64,000 nt of DNA from contig NZ_JBCHVB010000002.1 in the NCBI RefSeq assembly GCF_039023475.1, positions 248,001 through 312,000 of the forward strand. The letters run 5' to 3'. The notes below the pieces were generated by a model that made no database searches, was not told where the DNA came from, and was given only the letters and a program-made list of their open reading frames with translations. The translations under genes were made by a program, and so were the position numbers. Positions 45,251 through 54,226 of the stretch are shown here, one piece after another (positions within the stretch are counted from its first letter, which is position 1; each line of letters starts with the position of its first letter). Source of the stretch: Erwinia sp039023475 (lineage in GTDB: Bacteria; Pseudomonadota; Gammaproteobacteria; Enterobacterales; Enterobacteriaceae).

Positions 45251-46255
45251 GTGAAACTGGATGAAATTGCGCGCCTTGCCGGAGTATCGCGCACGACGGC
45301 CAGCTACGTTATTAATGGTAAAGCCAGGCAGTATCGTGTCAGCGATAAAACCGTCGAGAAAGTCATGGCGGTGGTGCGTGAGCACAACTACCACCCGAAT
45401 GCGGTAGCGGCAGGCCTGAGAGCCGGGCGTACGCGCTCCATAGGCCTGGTTATTCCCGATCTGGAGAATACCAGCTACACGCGGATTGCCAATTATCTTG
45501 AACGGCAGGCGCGCCAGCGTGGCTATCAGCTACTGATAGCCTGTTCTGAAGATCAGCCCGATAACGAAATGCGCTGCGTTGAGCATCTGCTTCAGCGTCA
45601 GGTCGATGCGATTATTGTCTCCACGTCGCTCCCGCCAGAGCACCCTTTCTATCAGCGCTGGATTAACGATCCTCTGCCCATTATTGCGCTGGACCGTGCG
45701 CTCGATCGCGAACATTTCACCAGCGTGGTCGGTGCCGATCAGGATGATGCCGCAATGCTGGGCGCTGAGCTTCGCAAGCAGCCGGTAAACTCGGTGCTTT
45801 TTCTCGGCGCACTGCCTGAACTGTCCGTCAGCTTCCTGCGTGAGATGGGGTTTCGGGATGCCTGGAAAGGCGACAAGCGTCAGATTGATTTTATCTACGC
45901 CAACAGCTTCGAACGTACGGCGGCGGCGGCCCTGTTCGAAACCTGGCTGGAAACCCATCCTATGCCGGAGGCGCTTTTTACCACCTCCTTTGGCCTGCTT
46001 CAGGGAGTGATGGACGTCACGCTGAGACGCGAGGGGCGGCTGCCTGGCGATCTGGCGATCGCCACGTTTGGCGATCATGAACTGCTCGATTTTCTGGATT
46101 GTCCGGTACTGGCCGTGGGGCAGCGGCACCGCGACGTGGCTGAGCGCGTGCTTGAACTGGTGCTGGCAAGCCTGGATGAACCCAAAAAACCCAAGCCGGG
46201 TTTAACGCGCATCCGTCGTAATCTCTACCGCCGGGGAAGATTAAGCCGGCGTTAA
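45251..46255 (+). CDS. cra: Catabolite repressor/activator Cra (FruR)
   Basis: LacI-family global regulator of 334 residues controlling the direction of carbon flow; its effector in E. coli is fructose-1-phosphate (fructose-1,6-bisphosphate is debated). The start is the GTG at 45251, giving VKLDEIARLAGVSRTTASYV as in E. coli Cra. The helix-turn-helix, the hinge HPNAVAAGLRAGRTRSIGLVIP and the C-terminus KPGLTRIRRNLYRRG are strongly conserved. It has its own terminator and precedes the mra region, matching E. coli order. Confidence 0.98.
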   Translation: MKLDEIARLAGVSRTTASYVINGKARQYRVSDKTVEKVMAVVREHNYHPNAVAAGLRAGRTRSIGLVIPDLENTSYTRIANYLERQARQRGYQLLIACSEDQPDNEMRCVEHLLQRQVDAIIVSTSLPPEHPFYQRWINDPLPIIALDRALDREHFTSVVGADQDDAAMLGAELRKQPVNSVLFLGALPELSVSFLREMGFRDAWKGDKRQIDFIYANSFERTAAAALFETWLETHPMPEALFTTSFGLLQGVMDVTLRREGRLPGDLAIATFGDHELLDFLDCPVLAVGQRHRDVAERVLELVLASLDEPKKPKPGLTRIRRNLYRRGRLSRR

Positions 46256-46269
46256 TGTTAAAGCATAAC

Positions 46270-46296
46270 TAAAAAGGCAGCCTGGCTGCCTTTTTT
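46270..46296 (+). terminator. Rho-independent terminator of cra
   Basis: AAAAAGGCAGC, loop CTG, GCTGCCTTTTTT, starting about 15 bases past the cra stop. Confidence 0.88.
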
Positions 46297-46395
46297 GATC
46301 GCCATTCTATTTTCTCGTTTTTAATTAGGCTTTTTTTCAAAATTAGCGGCAGATAAATTGTTTATGTTGCCAAACGTTAAATCAGCGTAAATTAA

Positions 46396-46462
46396 GGTAA
46401 ATGTAAAACGCGCCGTCTAAGGTTATATAAATCCTGCTCTTTAATACAAATTTACATTTACC
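46396..46462. repeat. 12-nt perfect inverted repeat
   Basis: GGTAAATGTAAA (46396-46407) and TTTACATTTACC (46451-46462) are exact reverse complements separated by 43 bases. The halves contain TGTAAA/TTTACA like a TyrR box, but the spacing is far larger than TyrR's 6 bases. Confidence 0.7.
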
Positions 46463-46489
46463 GCCGCGCAGGCCCTGCGGGCGCGGCGG
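46461..46489. repeat. GC-rich hairpin
   Basis: CCGCCGCGC (46461-46469) pairs with GCGCGGCGG (46481-46489) around an 11-base loop that could itself pair. It abuts the inverted repeat above, and a further G-rich run follows to 46501. Confidence 0.65.
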
Positions 46490-46723
46490 GGGCGGCAGGG
46501 GAAATCCTTAGGATAGCGCTTAAAATGTCGCGCAGGTCGCAAAGTTGACGCTCGCTTTCTTCCTCTCTGAAAGTGTTATATTTTTGAACAACTGATTCGC
46601 TGGCAAAAAAAATTACCGCTATTCATCAGTTTATTTTTTACCTTCCTGTCAGATTCGTTAACTTTTTAACTCTCCGCATTTTTTCTTTCTTAAGAAATAA
46701 TCCCGTTCCGGCTTCGCTGTTGC

Positions 46724-46753
46724 TTGACAATGTTTTCCTCTGCTCCGTAAACT
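46724..46753 (+). promoter_or_regulatory. mra promoter of the dcw cluster
   Basis: TTGACA (46724-46729), 17 bases, GTAAAC (46747-46752; TAAACT at spacing 18). It lies just upstream of the MraZ repeats, in the position of the E. coli Pmra promoter that drives mraZ and many downstream genes. Confidence 0.75.
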
Positions 46754-46760
46754 CCCCCGG

Positions 46761-46785
46761 TGGGAATTAGTGGTATAAAGTGGTG
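46761..46785 (+). promoter_or_regulatory. MraZ operator repeats
   Basis: TGGGA-ATTAG-TGGTA-TAAAG-TGGTG: three TGG-type repeats exactly 10 bases apart (46761, 46771, 46781), beginning at the predicted transcription start. MraZ is known to bind TGGGN repeats with 5-base spacers in front of its own operon. Confidence 0.8.
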
Positions 46786-46814
46786 AGAAAAGGTAACCGG
46801 AGGGTGAGGCTGGC

Positions 46815-47273
46815 ATGTTCCGTGGAGCAACGTTAGTCAATCTCGACAGTAAGGGACGGCTCGCTGTGCCTACGCGCTATCGCGAAACGCTGATCGGGGA
46901 GTCACAGGGGCAAATGGTCTGTACCATTGACCTCCGCCAGCCATGCCTGCTGCTTTATACCCTGCCCGAATGGGAAATTATTGAACGTAAGCTGGCTCGC
47001 TTATCCAGTATGAACCCTGAAGAGCGTCGCGTTCAGCGTCTGCTATTGGGGCATGCCAGTGAATGCCAGATGGATAATGCAGGCCGGGTGCTGGTAGCCA
47101 ATACGCTTCGCCAGCATGCGAACCTGACCAAAGAAGTGATGCTGGTTGGGCAGTTCAATAAGTTTGAGCTGTGGGACGAACAGACCTGGTATCAACAAGT
47201 CAGGGAGGATATTGACGCGGAGCAGTCGACTCAGGAACCGCTTTCTGAGCGTTTGCAGGATTTGTCATTATAA
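46815..47273 (+). CDS. mraZ: Transcriptional regulator MraZ
   Basis: First gene of the dcw cluster; a ring-shaped AbrB-fold DNA-binding protein of 152 residues that represses the cluster through the repeats upstream. Two MraZ half domains are visible: MFRGATLVNLDSKGRLAVPTRYR and, near residues 76-100, ASECQMDNAGRVLVANTLRQHA, each with the DxxGR motif. Two bases separate it from rsmH. Confidence 0.97.
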   Translation: MFRGATLVNLDSKGRLAVPTRYRETLIGESQGQMVCTIDLRQPCLLLYTLPEWEIIERKLARLSSMNPEERRVQRLLLGHASECQMDNAGRVLVANTLRQHANLTKEVMLVGQFNKFELWDEQTWYQQVREDIDAEQSTQEPLSERLQDLSL

Positions 47274-47275
47274 CT

Positions 47276-48217
47276 ATGCAGGAAAATTTTAAACATACCA
47301 CGGTGCTGTTGGACGAGGCGGTAAAGGGCCTCAATATCCAGCCTGATGGCATCTATATCGATGGCACCTTCGGACGAGGTGGACATTCGCGACTTATTCT
47401 CTCGCAGTTAGGCGAGCAGGGCCGGCTGTACGCCATTGACCGTGATCCGCAGGCGATTGCGGCGGCGGAAGCGATTACCGACCCCCGCTTCACCATCATT
47501 CACGGCCCTTTTTCCGCGCTGGCAGACTATGCCGAAGCGCGTGGATTAAGTGGCAAGATTAATGGGATCCTGCTGGATCTGGGCGTTTCATCTCCTCAGC
47601 TGGATGATGCCGGGCGCGGTTTCTCCTTTATGCGTGATGGACCGCTGGATATGCGCATGGATCCGACCCGCGGGCTCTCTGCCTCCGAGTGGCTGCTTCA
47701 GGCAGAAGAAAGCGATATCGCTTTTGTACTGAAAACCTTCGGCGAAGAGCGTTTTGCTAAACGTATCGCCCGGGCCATCGTTGAGCGTAATCGTGAACAG
47801 CCGATGACCCGCACCAAAGAGCTGGCCGATGTGATTTATGCGGCCACGCCGGTGAAGGACAAATTCAAGCATCCGGCCACCCGCAGTTTCCAGGCGATTC
47901 GTATCTGGATAAACAGTGAACTGGAAGAGATTGAGCAGGCGCTGAAGGGGGCGCTGACCGCGCTGGCACCGGAAGGCCGGCTCTCCGTAATCAGCTTCCA
48001 CTCTCTTGAAGACCGGATTGTTAAGCGATTTATGCGCGAACAGAGTCGCGGTCCCCAGGTGCCGGCCGGTATTCCGCTGACCGAATCGCAGCTGAGCAAG
48101 CTGGGCGGACGTCAGCTTAAGGCACTGGGCAAGATGATGCCCGGTGAGGCGGAGGTCGCGGAAAACCCCCGCGCCCGTAGTTCCGTACTGCGCATTGCTG
48201 AGAGGACGGCGTCGTGA
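47276..48217 (+). CDS. rsmH: 16S rRNA (cytosine1402-N4)-methyltransferase
   Basis: SAM-dependent methyltransferase (formerly MraW), 313 residues, modifying C1402 in the ribosomal P site. Motifs: TTVLLDEAVKGL, DGTFGRGGHSRLIL (SAM site), ILLDLGVSSPQLDDAGRGFSF and SFHSLEDRIVKRFMRE. Its stop overlaps the GTG of ftsL (GTGA). Confidence 0.98.
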   Translation: MQENFKHTTVLLDEAVKGLNIQPDGIYIDGTFGRGGHSRLILSQLGEQGRLYAIDRDPQAIAAAEAITDPRFTIIHGPFSALADYAEARGLSGKINGILLDLGVSSPQLDDAGRGFSFMRDGPLDMRMDPTRGLSASEWLLQAEESDIAFVLKTFGEERFAKRIARAIVERNREQPMTRTKELADVIYAATPVKDKFKHPATRSFQAIRIWINSELEEIEQALKGALTALAPEGRLSVISFHSLEDRIVKRFMREQSRGPQVPAGIPLTESQLSKLGGRQLKALGKMMPGEAEVAENPRARSSVLRIAERTAS

Positions 48218-48531
48218 CGGGCGAGCGGCATAGTCTACCGGGCGCGATCGCAGACGATATTCTGCGTCACGGTAAAATCCCGCTGATTCTGGCCGTTGCG
48301 GTGACGATCTCCGCCGTGCTGGTGGTGACCACGGCGCATAAAACCCGCCTGCTCACCGCACAGCGTGAGCAGCTGGTGCTGGAAAAGGATGCGCTGGATA
48401 TTGAGTGGCGCAACCTGATCCTGGAAGAGAATGCCCTCGGCGATCATAGCCGGGTTGAGAGGACGGCAACGGAAAAACTGCAAATGCAGCATGTCGATCC
48501 ATCGCAGGAAAACATCGTGGTACAGCCATAA
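48214..48531 (+). CDS. ftsL: Cell division protein FtsL
   Basis: Bitopic division protein that joins FtsB and FtsQ and helps activate FtsWI. One membrane helix (about residues 22-40, PLILAVAVTISAVLVVTTA) precedes a periplasmic coiled coil with TRLLTAQREQLVLEKDALDIEW, almost identical to E. coli. At 105 residues it is shorter than E. coli FtsL (121) because the cytoplasmic N-terminus is about 16 residues shorter. The start is a GTG inside the rsmH stop; I see no better upstream start. Confidence 0.93.
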   Translation: MTGERHSLPGAIADDILRHGKIPLILAVAVTISAVLVVTTAHKTRLLTAQREQLVLEKDALDIEWRNLILEENALGDHSRVERTATEKLQMQHVDPSQENIVVQP

Positions 48532-48539
48532 GAGACGGA

Positions 48540-50315
48540 ATGAAAGCCGCAACCAAGACGCAGAAGTTAAAACGCCCGGAGAATCAGGCCAGCTTTATCA
48601 GCTGGCGTTTTGCGTTGTTGTGTGGCTGTATCCTCATCGCGCTGGCGGCGCTGCTCTCTCGCGTGGCCTGGCTACAGGTTATCAGCCCCGACAAACTGGT
48701 ACGGGAAGGGGACATGCGTTCTCTTCGCGTGCAGGCGGTGCCGACCGCGCGCGGCATGATTACCGACCGTGCCGGCCGGCCGCTGGCGGTCAGCGTGCCG
48801 GTGAATGCCATCTGGGCCGATCCCAAAGAGCTGCATGACAGGGGAGGGATTACCCTCGACAGCCGCTGGAAAGCGCTGTCAGACGCCTTATCGATCCCGC
48901 TCGATCAGCTGGCCGCCCGCGTCAACGCCAATCCTAAGGGCCGCTTCGTCTACCTTGCCCGACAGGTTAATCCCACGATTAGCGACTACATCAAAAAGCT
49001 CAAGCTGCCGGGCATTCATCTGCGGCAGGAGTCCCGCCGGTACTATCCGGCAGGCCAGGTGACCTCGCACCTGATTGGCTTTACCAATATCGACGGTCAG
49101 GGCATTGAAGGCGTTGAAAAAAGCTTCGATAAGTGGCTGACCGGCGAGCCGGGCGAACGCACGGTGCGTAAAGATCGCTTTGGCCGCGTGATTGAAGATA
49201 TCTCCTCCGTGGACAGCCGCGCCGCGCATAACCTCGCCCTCAGCATCGATGAACGCCTGCAGGCGCTGGTCTACCGCGAGCTGAATAACGCCGTTGCCTT
49301 CAACAAGGCGGAGTCCGGTACGGCGGTGCTGGTGGATGTGAATACCGGCGAGGTGCTGGCGATGGCCAACAGTCCTGCCTATAACCCAAACAACCTCAGC
49401 GGAACCCCCAAAGATGTGATGCGTAACCGCGCCATCACCGATATCTTCGAGCCGGGTTCCACCGTGAAGCCGATGGTCGTCATGACCGCGCTCCAGCGTG
49501 GCGTGGTGAAGGAAAATACCGTACTGAATACCGTTCCCTATCGCGTCAACGGCCATGAAATCAAAGACGTGGCGCGCTATAGCGAGCTGACCCTGACCGG
49601 GGTTCTGCAAAAATCGAGTAACGTCGGTGTTTCTAAGCTGGCGTTAGCGATGCCATCCTCAGCGCTGGTAGAAACTTACGCGCGTTTTGGATTGGGTAAA
49701 GCGACCAATTTGGGGTTGGTCGGAGAAAGCAGTGGCTTATATCCTCAAAAACAACGGTGGTCTGACATAGAGAGGGCCACCTTCTCTTTCGGCTACGGGC
49801 TGATGGTAACACCGTTACAGTTAGCGCGAGTCTACGCAACAATCGGCAGCTACGGCATTTTACGCCCGCTTTCGATTACCAAAGTTGATCCGCCAGTGGC
49901 AGGTCAGCGCGCTTTCCCTGAACACGTCGTGCGTACCGTCATGCATATGATGGAGAGCGTCGCTCTGCCGGGCGGCGGCGGCGTGAAAGCGGCGATCAAA
50001 GGCTATCGCATTGCGATTAAAACCGGGACGGCGAAAAAGGTCGGACCGGATGGGAAATATGTCAATAAATACATCGCTTATACCGCTGGCGTCGCGCCGG
50101 CGAGCCGTCCACGTTTTGCGCTGGTCGTGGTGATTAACGATCCCCAGGGTGGCAAATATTACGGTGGTGCCGTATCAGCACCCGTTTTTGGCGCGATCAT
50201 GGGAGGCGTGCTGCGCACCATGAATATTGAGCCTGATGCACTGCCTCCAGCGGTTCCGGTGGAGAATAATGAAAAAATAGTTAACAGAAGTGAGGGATCG
50301 AGTGACCGATCGTAA
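48540..50315 (+). CDS. ftsI: Penicillin-binding protein 3, septal transpeptidase
   Basis: Septum-specific peptidoglycan transpeptidase of 591 residues (E. coli 588), target of cephalexin and aztreonam. A short cytoplasmic tail and one membrane helix (about residues 20-40) are followed by a non-catalytic domain and the transpeptidase domain. Active-site motifs sit at E. coli positions: S307 in GSTVKPM, S359-x-N361 in KSSNVG, and K494-T-G in IKTGTAKKVG. It is 8 bases after ftsL and overlaps murE by 14 bases. Confidence 0.98.
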   Translation: MKAATKTQKLKRPENQASFISWRFALLCGCILIALAALLSRVAWLQVISPDKLVREGDMRSLRVQAVPTARGMITDRAGRPLAVSVPVNAIWADPKELHDRGGITLDSRWKALSDALSIPLDQLAARVNANPKGRFVYLARQVNPTISDYIKKLKLPGIHLRQESRRYYPAGQVTSHLIGFTNIDGQGIEGVEKSFDKWLTGEPGERTVRKDRFGRVIEDISSVDSRAAHNLALSIDERLQALVYRELNNAVAFNKAESGTAVLVDVNTGEVLAMANSPAYNPNNLSGTPKDVMRNRAITDIFEPGSTVKPMVVMTALQRGVVKENTVLNTVPYRVNGHEIKDVARYSELTLTGVLQKSSNVGVSKLALAMPSSALVETYARFGLGKATNLGLVGESSGLYPQKQRWSDIERATFSFGYGLMVTPLQLARVYATIGSYGILRPLSITKVDPPVAGQRAFPEHVVRTVMHMMESVALPGGGGVKAAIKGYRIAIKTGTAKKVGPDGKYVNKYIAYTAGVAPASRPRFALVVVINDPQGGKYYGGAVSAPVFGAIMGGVLRTMNIEPDALPPAVPVENNEKIVNRSEGSSDRS

Positions 50316-51789
50316 CTTGCGCGAACTGCTGGCGCCATGGGTGCCCGGCGCACCTTCGCTGCCGCTGAAAGAGATGATTCTGGACAGTCGCGTGGCGGCT
50401 TCCGGCGACCTGTTTGTGGCTATCAAAGGCCATGTGGCAGACGGACGCCGTTTTATACCGCAGGCGATAGCACAAGGCGTTGCCGCCGTGATCGCTGATG
50501 CAGAAGGTGAAGCTGAGGATGGTCATATCGCCATGATGCATGGCGTGCCGGTCATTTACCTGGCGCAGCTTTCCCAGCGCCTTTCCGCGCTGGCGGGACG
50601 TTTTTATCATCAGCCCGGCGAAAAGCTGAAGCTGGTCGGGGTGACCGGTACCAACGGTAAAACCACCACCACTCAGCTTCTGGCTCAGTGGGCGAGCTTG
50701 CTGGGTGAAACGGGTGCGGTAATGGGCACGGTAGGTAATGGTCTCTATGGCCAGCTTGCACCGGCGGAAAATACCACCGGTTCAGCGGTAGACGTACAGC
50801 ACACGCTAAATTCTCTGGTTGAACAGGGGGCGACGCTCACCGCGATGGAGATCTCCTCTCACGGTCTGGTGCAGCACCGCGTAGCCGCGTTGCCCTTTGC
50901 CGCCGCCGTTTATACCAACCTGAGCCGCGATCATCTTGATTACCACGGTGATATGGCGCGTTACGAAGCCGCGAAATGGCTGCTGTTCTCCGAACATCAG
51001 GTCGGGCAGGCAATTATTAACGCCGATGATGAGGTAGGACGCCGCTGGCTGGAGAAGCTGCCGGATGCGGTGGCCGTTACCATGGAGAATAATCTTCAGC
51101 CTGGCTGCCACGGACGCTGGCTGAAAGCCACCGGGGTTGACTATCACGATAACGGCGCAACGATCCGCTTCAGCTCAAGCTGGGGTGAGGGTGAAATTGA
51201 AAGCCGGCTGATGGGCGCGTTTAACGTCAGCAACCTGCTGGTGGCGCTGGGCACGCTGCTTTCGCTGGGCTACCCGCTGCCTTCGCTGATGGCCTCCGCC
51301 AGTCAACTTCAGCCGGTAACCGGGCGCATGGAAGTTTTCAGCGCGCCGGGCAAACCGACCGTGGTGGTGGATTATGCCCATACGCCAGATGCGCTGGAAA
51401 AAGCGCTGGCGGCGGCACGCCTGCACTGTAAAGGGCAGCTGTGGTGCGTATTTGGCTGCGGCGGCGACCGCGATAAAGGCAAGCGCCCGCTGATGGGCGC
51501 CGTTGCTGAACAGTATTCCGACGTGGTCGTCATTACTGATGACAACCCGCGCAGCGAAGATCCTGCGGCCATCGTCGCGGATGTGTTAACCGGCCTGCTT
51601 GATGCCGGACGCGCCCGCGTGGTGCCGGGTCGGGCGCAGGCGGTGACCAGCACGGTGATGCAGGCGAAGGAAGGCGATTTTGTCCTGGTGGCGGGGAAAG
51701 GCCATGAAGACTATCAGATCGTCGGCAACCGCCGCCTCGACTATTCAGACCGGATGACGGTCGCCCGTCTGCTGGGGGTAATAGCATGA
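50302..51789 (+). CDS. murE: UDP-MurNAc-tripeptide synthetase
   Basis: Mur ligase adding meso-diaminopimelate as third residue of the stem peptide. 495 residues from the GTG at 50302 (VTDRNLRELLAPWVPGAPSL), as in E. coli; another in-frame GTG at 50290 is less likely. ATP loop GVTGTNGKTTTTQ; the meso-DAP specificity motif DNPR lies in TDDNPRSEDPAA, showing a Gram-negative DAP-type wall. It overlaps murF by ATGA. Confidence 0.98.
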   Translation: MTDRNLRELLAPWVPGAPSLPLKEMILDSRVAASGDLFVAIKGHVADGRRFIPQAIAQGVAAVIADAEGEAEDGHIAMMHGVPVIYLAQLSQRLSALAGRFYHQPGEKLKLVGVTGTNGKTTTTQLLAQWASLLGETGAVMGTVGNGLYGQLAPAENTTGSAVDVQHTLNSLVEQGATLTAMEISSHGLVQHRVAALPFAAAVYTNLSRDHLDYHGDMARYEAAKWLLFSEHQVGQAIINADDEVGRRWLEKLPDAVAVTMENNLQPGCHGRWLKATGVDYHDNGATIRFSSSWGEGEIESRLMGAFNVSNLLVALGTLLSLGYPLPSLMASASQLQPVTGRMEVFSAPGKPTVVVDYAHTPDALEKALAAARLHCKGQLWCVFGCGGDRDKGKRPLMGAVAEQYSDVVVITDDNPRSEDPAAIVADVLTGLLDAGRARVVPGRAQAVTSTVMQAKEGDFVLVAGKGHEDYQIVGNRRLDYSDRMTVARLLGVIA

Positions 51790-53147
51790 TCGTACTTTCC
51801 CTTAAAGGGCTAGCGGATATCACGGATGGCGAACTGGTGGGTGGCGATCTCTCCTTTTCTGAAGTGACGACGGATACCCGTAAGGTCAGCGCAGGCTGTC
51901 TGTTTATTGCCCTGAAGGGCGAGCGCTTCGATGCCCATCGGTTCGTGGGCGATGCGATCGCCGCCGGTTCGGCAGCTCTGTTGGTTAGTGAGCACTTACC
52001 CGTTGCCGTACCGCAGGTGATTGTCGCCGATACCCGCATCGCGCTTGGCCAGCTGGCTGGCTGGGTGCGCCAGCGTTCTCCGGCACGGGTAGTCGGTTTA
52101 ACCGGTTCGTCAGGCAAAACCTCCGTCAAGGAAATGACTGCGGCGATCCTGCGCGAATGTGGTGAGACGCTCTATACCGCAGGCAATCTGAATAACGATA
52201 TCGGCGTGCCCCTGACGCTGCTGCGTCTGACCGAAAAGCATCAGTATGCGGTAATCGAAATGGGCGCCAATCATCAGGGTGAAATTGCCTATACCACAGC
52301 GCTGGTCCGTCCGGAATCGGCGCTGATCAATAACCTTGCCGCAGCACATCTTGAAGGCTTTGGTTCATTAGCTGGCGTGGCGAAGGCAAAAGGGGAGATT
52401 TTCCAGGGGCTGCCTGATAACGGCACCGCTATCCTCAACGCGGACAGCAACGACTGGCCGGACTGGCAGAATATGCTGCACGGCAAAAGAGTCTGGCGCT
52501 TCTCGCCTGACGCCCGGACCGACGGCGACTTCTCTGCGACTGACGTAGCTATCACCGCTGCCGGTACGGCATTCACTATGCATACCCCGGCTGGCGCTGT
52601 CGCTATTACGCTGCCGCTGCCGGGTCGCCATAATATTGCCAACGCGCTGGCCGCGGCCGCCCTGGCGCTGTCAGTGGATGCGCCGCTGAGCGCGATCCAG
52701 AAAGGGCTATCCTCGCTGAAAGCCGTACCCGGAAGGCTTTTCCCTGTGCAGCTGGCAGAGAATAAGCTGATTATTGATGACAGCTATAACGCGAATGTCG
52801 GTTCAATGACCGCCGCGGCGCAGGTGCTGGCAGGCATGCCGGGTTACCGGGTGATGGTGGTGGGCGACATGGCTGAACTGGGCGATGAGGCAGAAGCCTG
52901 CCACCGTGAAGTTGGCGAAGCTGCCCGTCTGGCCGGGATCGATAAAGTACTGAGCGTAGGGAGCCTGAGCAGACTCATCAGCGAGGCGAGCGAAGAGGGC
53001 GAACACTTTACGGATAAAACCGCCGTTACCCAGCGCCTTCGGTCGCTGATTGCGACACATCCTCATATCACCGTTTTAGTTAAAGGTTCACGTAGTGCCG
53101 CCATGGAGCAGGTAGTACAGAGCTTACAGGAGAAAGGAACATGTTAG
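51786..53147 (+). CDS. murF: UDP-MurNAc-pentapeptide synthetase
   Basis: Mur ligase that adds D-Ala-D-Ala to the UDP-MurNAc-tripeptide. 453 residues (E. coli 452), ATP loop GLTGSSGKTSVKEM, conserved YTAGNLNNDIGVPLTLLRL and DDSYNANVGSMTAAAQVL. It starts in the murE stop and overlaps mraY by 7 bases. D-Ala-D-Ala is supplied by ddlB further down the cluster. Confidence 0.98.
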   Translation: MIVLSLKGLADITDGELVGGDLSFSEVTTDTRKVSAGCLFIALKGERFDAHRFVGDAIAAGSAALLVSEHLPVAVPQVIVADTRIALGQLAGWVRQRSPARVVGLTGSSGKTSVKEMTAAILRECGETLYTAGNLNNDIGVPLTLLRLTEKHQYAVIEMGANHQGEIAYTTALVRPESALINNLAAAHLEGFGSLAGVAKAKGEIFQGLPDNGTAILNADSNDWPDWQNMLHGKRVWRFSPDARTDGDFSATDVAITAAGTAFTMHTPAGAVAITLPLPGRHNIANALAAAALALSVDAPLSAIQKGLSSLKAVPGRLFPVQLAENKLIIDDSYNANVGSMTAAAQVLAGMPGYRVMVVGDMAELGDEAEACHREVGEAARLAGIDKVLSVGSLSRLISEASEEGEHFTDKTAVTQRLRSLIATHPHITVLVKGSRSAAMEQVVQSLQEKGTC

Positions 53148-54223
53148 TCTGGCTGGCCGAGCATCTGGTCACATTTTATTCTGGCTTCAACGTCTTTTCC
53201 TACCTGACGTTTCGCGCCATTGTCAGCCTGCTGACTGCCCTGTTTATCTCACTGTGGATGGGGCCGCGTATGATCGCCCGCCTTCAGGAGATGTCGTTCG
53301 GTCAGGTTGTGCGTAATGACGGTCCCGAATCCCACTTCAGCAAGCGCGGCACGCCGACGATGGGCGGGATCATGATCCTGTTCTCCATCACCGTTTCGGT
53401 GCTGATGTGGGCCTATCCATCAAACCCTTATGTCTGGTGCGTGCTGTTTGTGCTGATTGGCTACGGCATTATCGGCTTTATCGATGACTACCGCAAAGTG
53501 GTACGTAAAGACACTAAGGGACTGATTGCACGCTGGAAATACTTCTGGCAGTCGGTGATCGCCCTGGGCGTCGCCTTTGTGATGTACATGATAGGCAAAG
53601 ATACGCCAGCGACCGAGTTAGTCGTGCCGTTTTTCAAAGACATTATGCCGCAGCTTGGCCTGCTCTATCTGCTGCTCGCCTATTTTGTGATTGTCGGCAC
53701 CAGTAACGCCGTCAACCTGACCGACGGACTGGATGGCCTGGCCATTATGCCGACTGTCTTTGTGGCCGCCGGTTTCGCCCTGGTTGCCTGGGCGACGGGT
53801 AATATGAACTTCGCCAACTATCTGCACATTCCTTATCTGCGCCATGCCGGTGAGCTGGTGATTGTGTGTACCGCCATTGTGGGCGCGGGGCTGGGCTTTC
53901 TCTGGTTTAACACCTATCCGGCTCAGGTTTTTATGGGCGATGTGGGATCGCTGGCGCTTGGCGGCGCGCTGGGCACGATTGCAGTGCTGCTGCGTCAGGA
54001 GTTTCTGCTGGTAATTATGGGCGGCGTGTTCGTGGTGGAGACGCTCTCGGTGATCCTGCAGGTGGGTTCGTTCAAGCTGCGCGGCCAGCGCATTTTCCGC
54101 ATGGCGCCGATTCATCACCATTATGAACTGAAAGGCTGGCCGGAGCCGCGCGTCATTGTGCGCTTCTGGATTATTTCACTGATGCTGGTGCTGATTGGCC
54201 TGGCAACGCTGAAGGTACGGTAA
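53141..54223 (+). CDS. mraY: Phospho-MurNAc-pentapeptide transferase MraY
   Basis: Integral membrane enzyme that moves phospho-MurNAc-pentapeptide to undecaprenyl phosphate, forming lipid I. 360 residues with about ten helices. Catalytic aspartates lie in GFIDDYRKV and NLTDGLDGLA; the histidine-rich end MAPIHHHYELKGWPE is typical. Three bases separate it from murD. Confidence 0.98.
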   Translation: MLVWLAEHLVTFYSGFNVFSYLTFRAIVSLLTALFISLWMGPRMIARLQEMSFGQVVRNDGPESHFSKRGTPTMGGIMILFSITVSVLMWAYPSNPYVWCVLFVLIGYGIIGFIDDYRKVVRKDTKGLIARWKYFWQSVIALGVAFVMYMIGKDTPATELVVPFFKDIMPQLGLLYLLLAYFVIVGTSNAVNLTDGLDGLAIMPTVFVAAGFALVAWATGNMNFANYLHIPYLRHAGELVIVCTAIVGAGLGFLWFNTYPAQVFMGDVGSLALGGALGTIAVLLRQEFLLVIMGGVFVVETLSVILQVGSFKLRGQRIFRMAPIHHHYELKGWPEPRVIVRFWIISLMLVLIGLATLKVR

Positions 54224-54226
54224 ATC

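Larger units (their letters stand above)
46297..46723. other. AT-rich, structured intergenic region cra-mraZ
   Basis: A 430-base stretch without a credible gene. It contains a 12-nt perfect inverted repeat and a very GC-rich hairpin listed separately, set in otherwise AT-rich DNA. No known RNA family is recognised. Confidence 0.5.
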
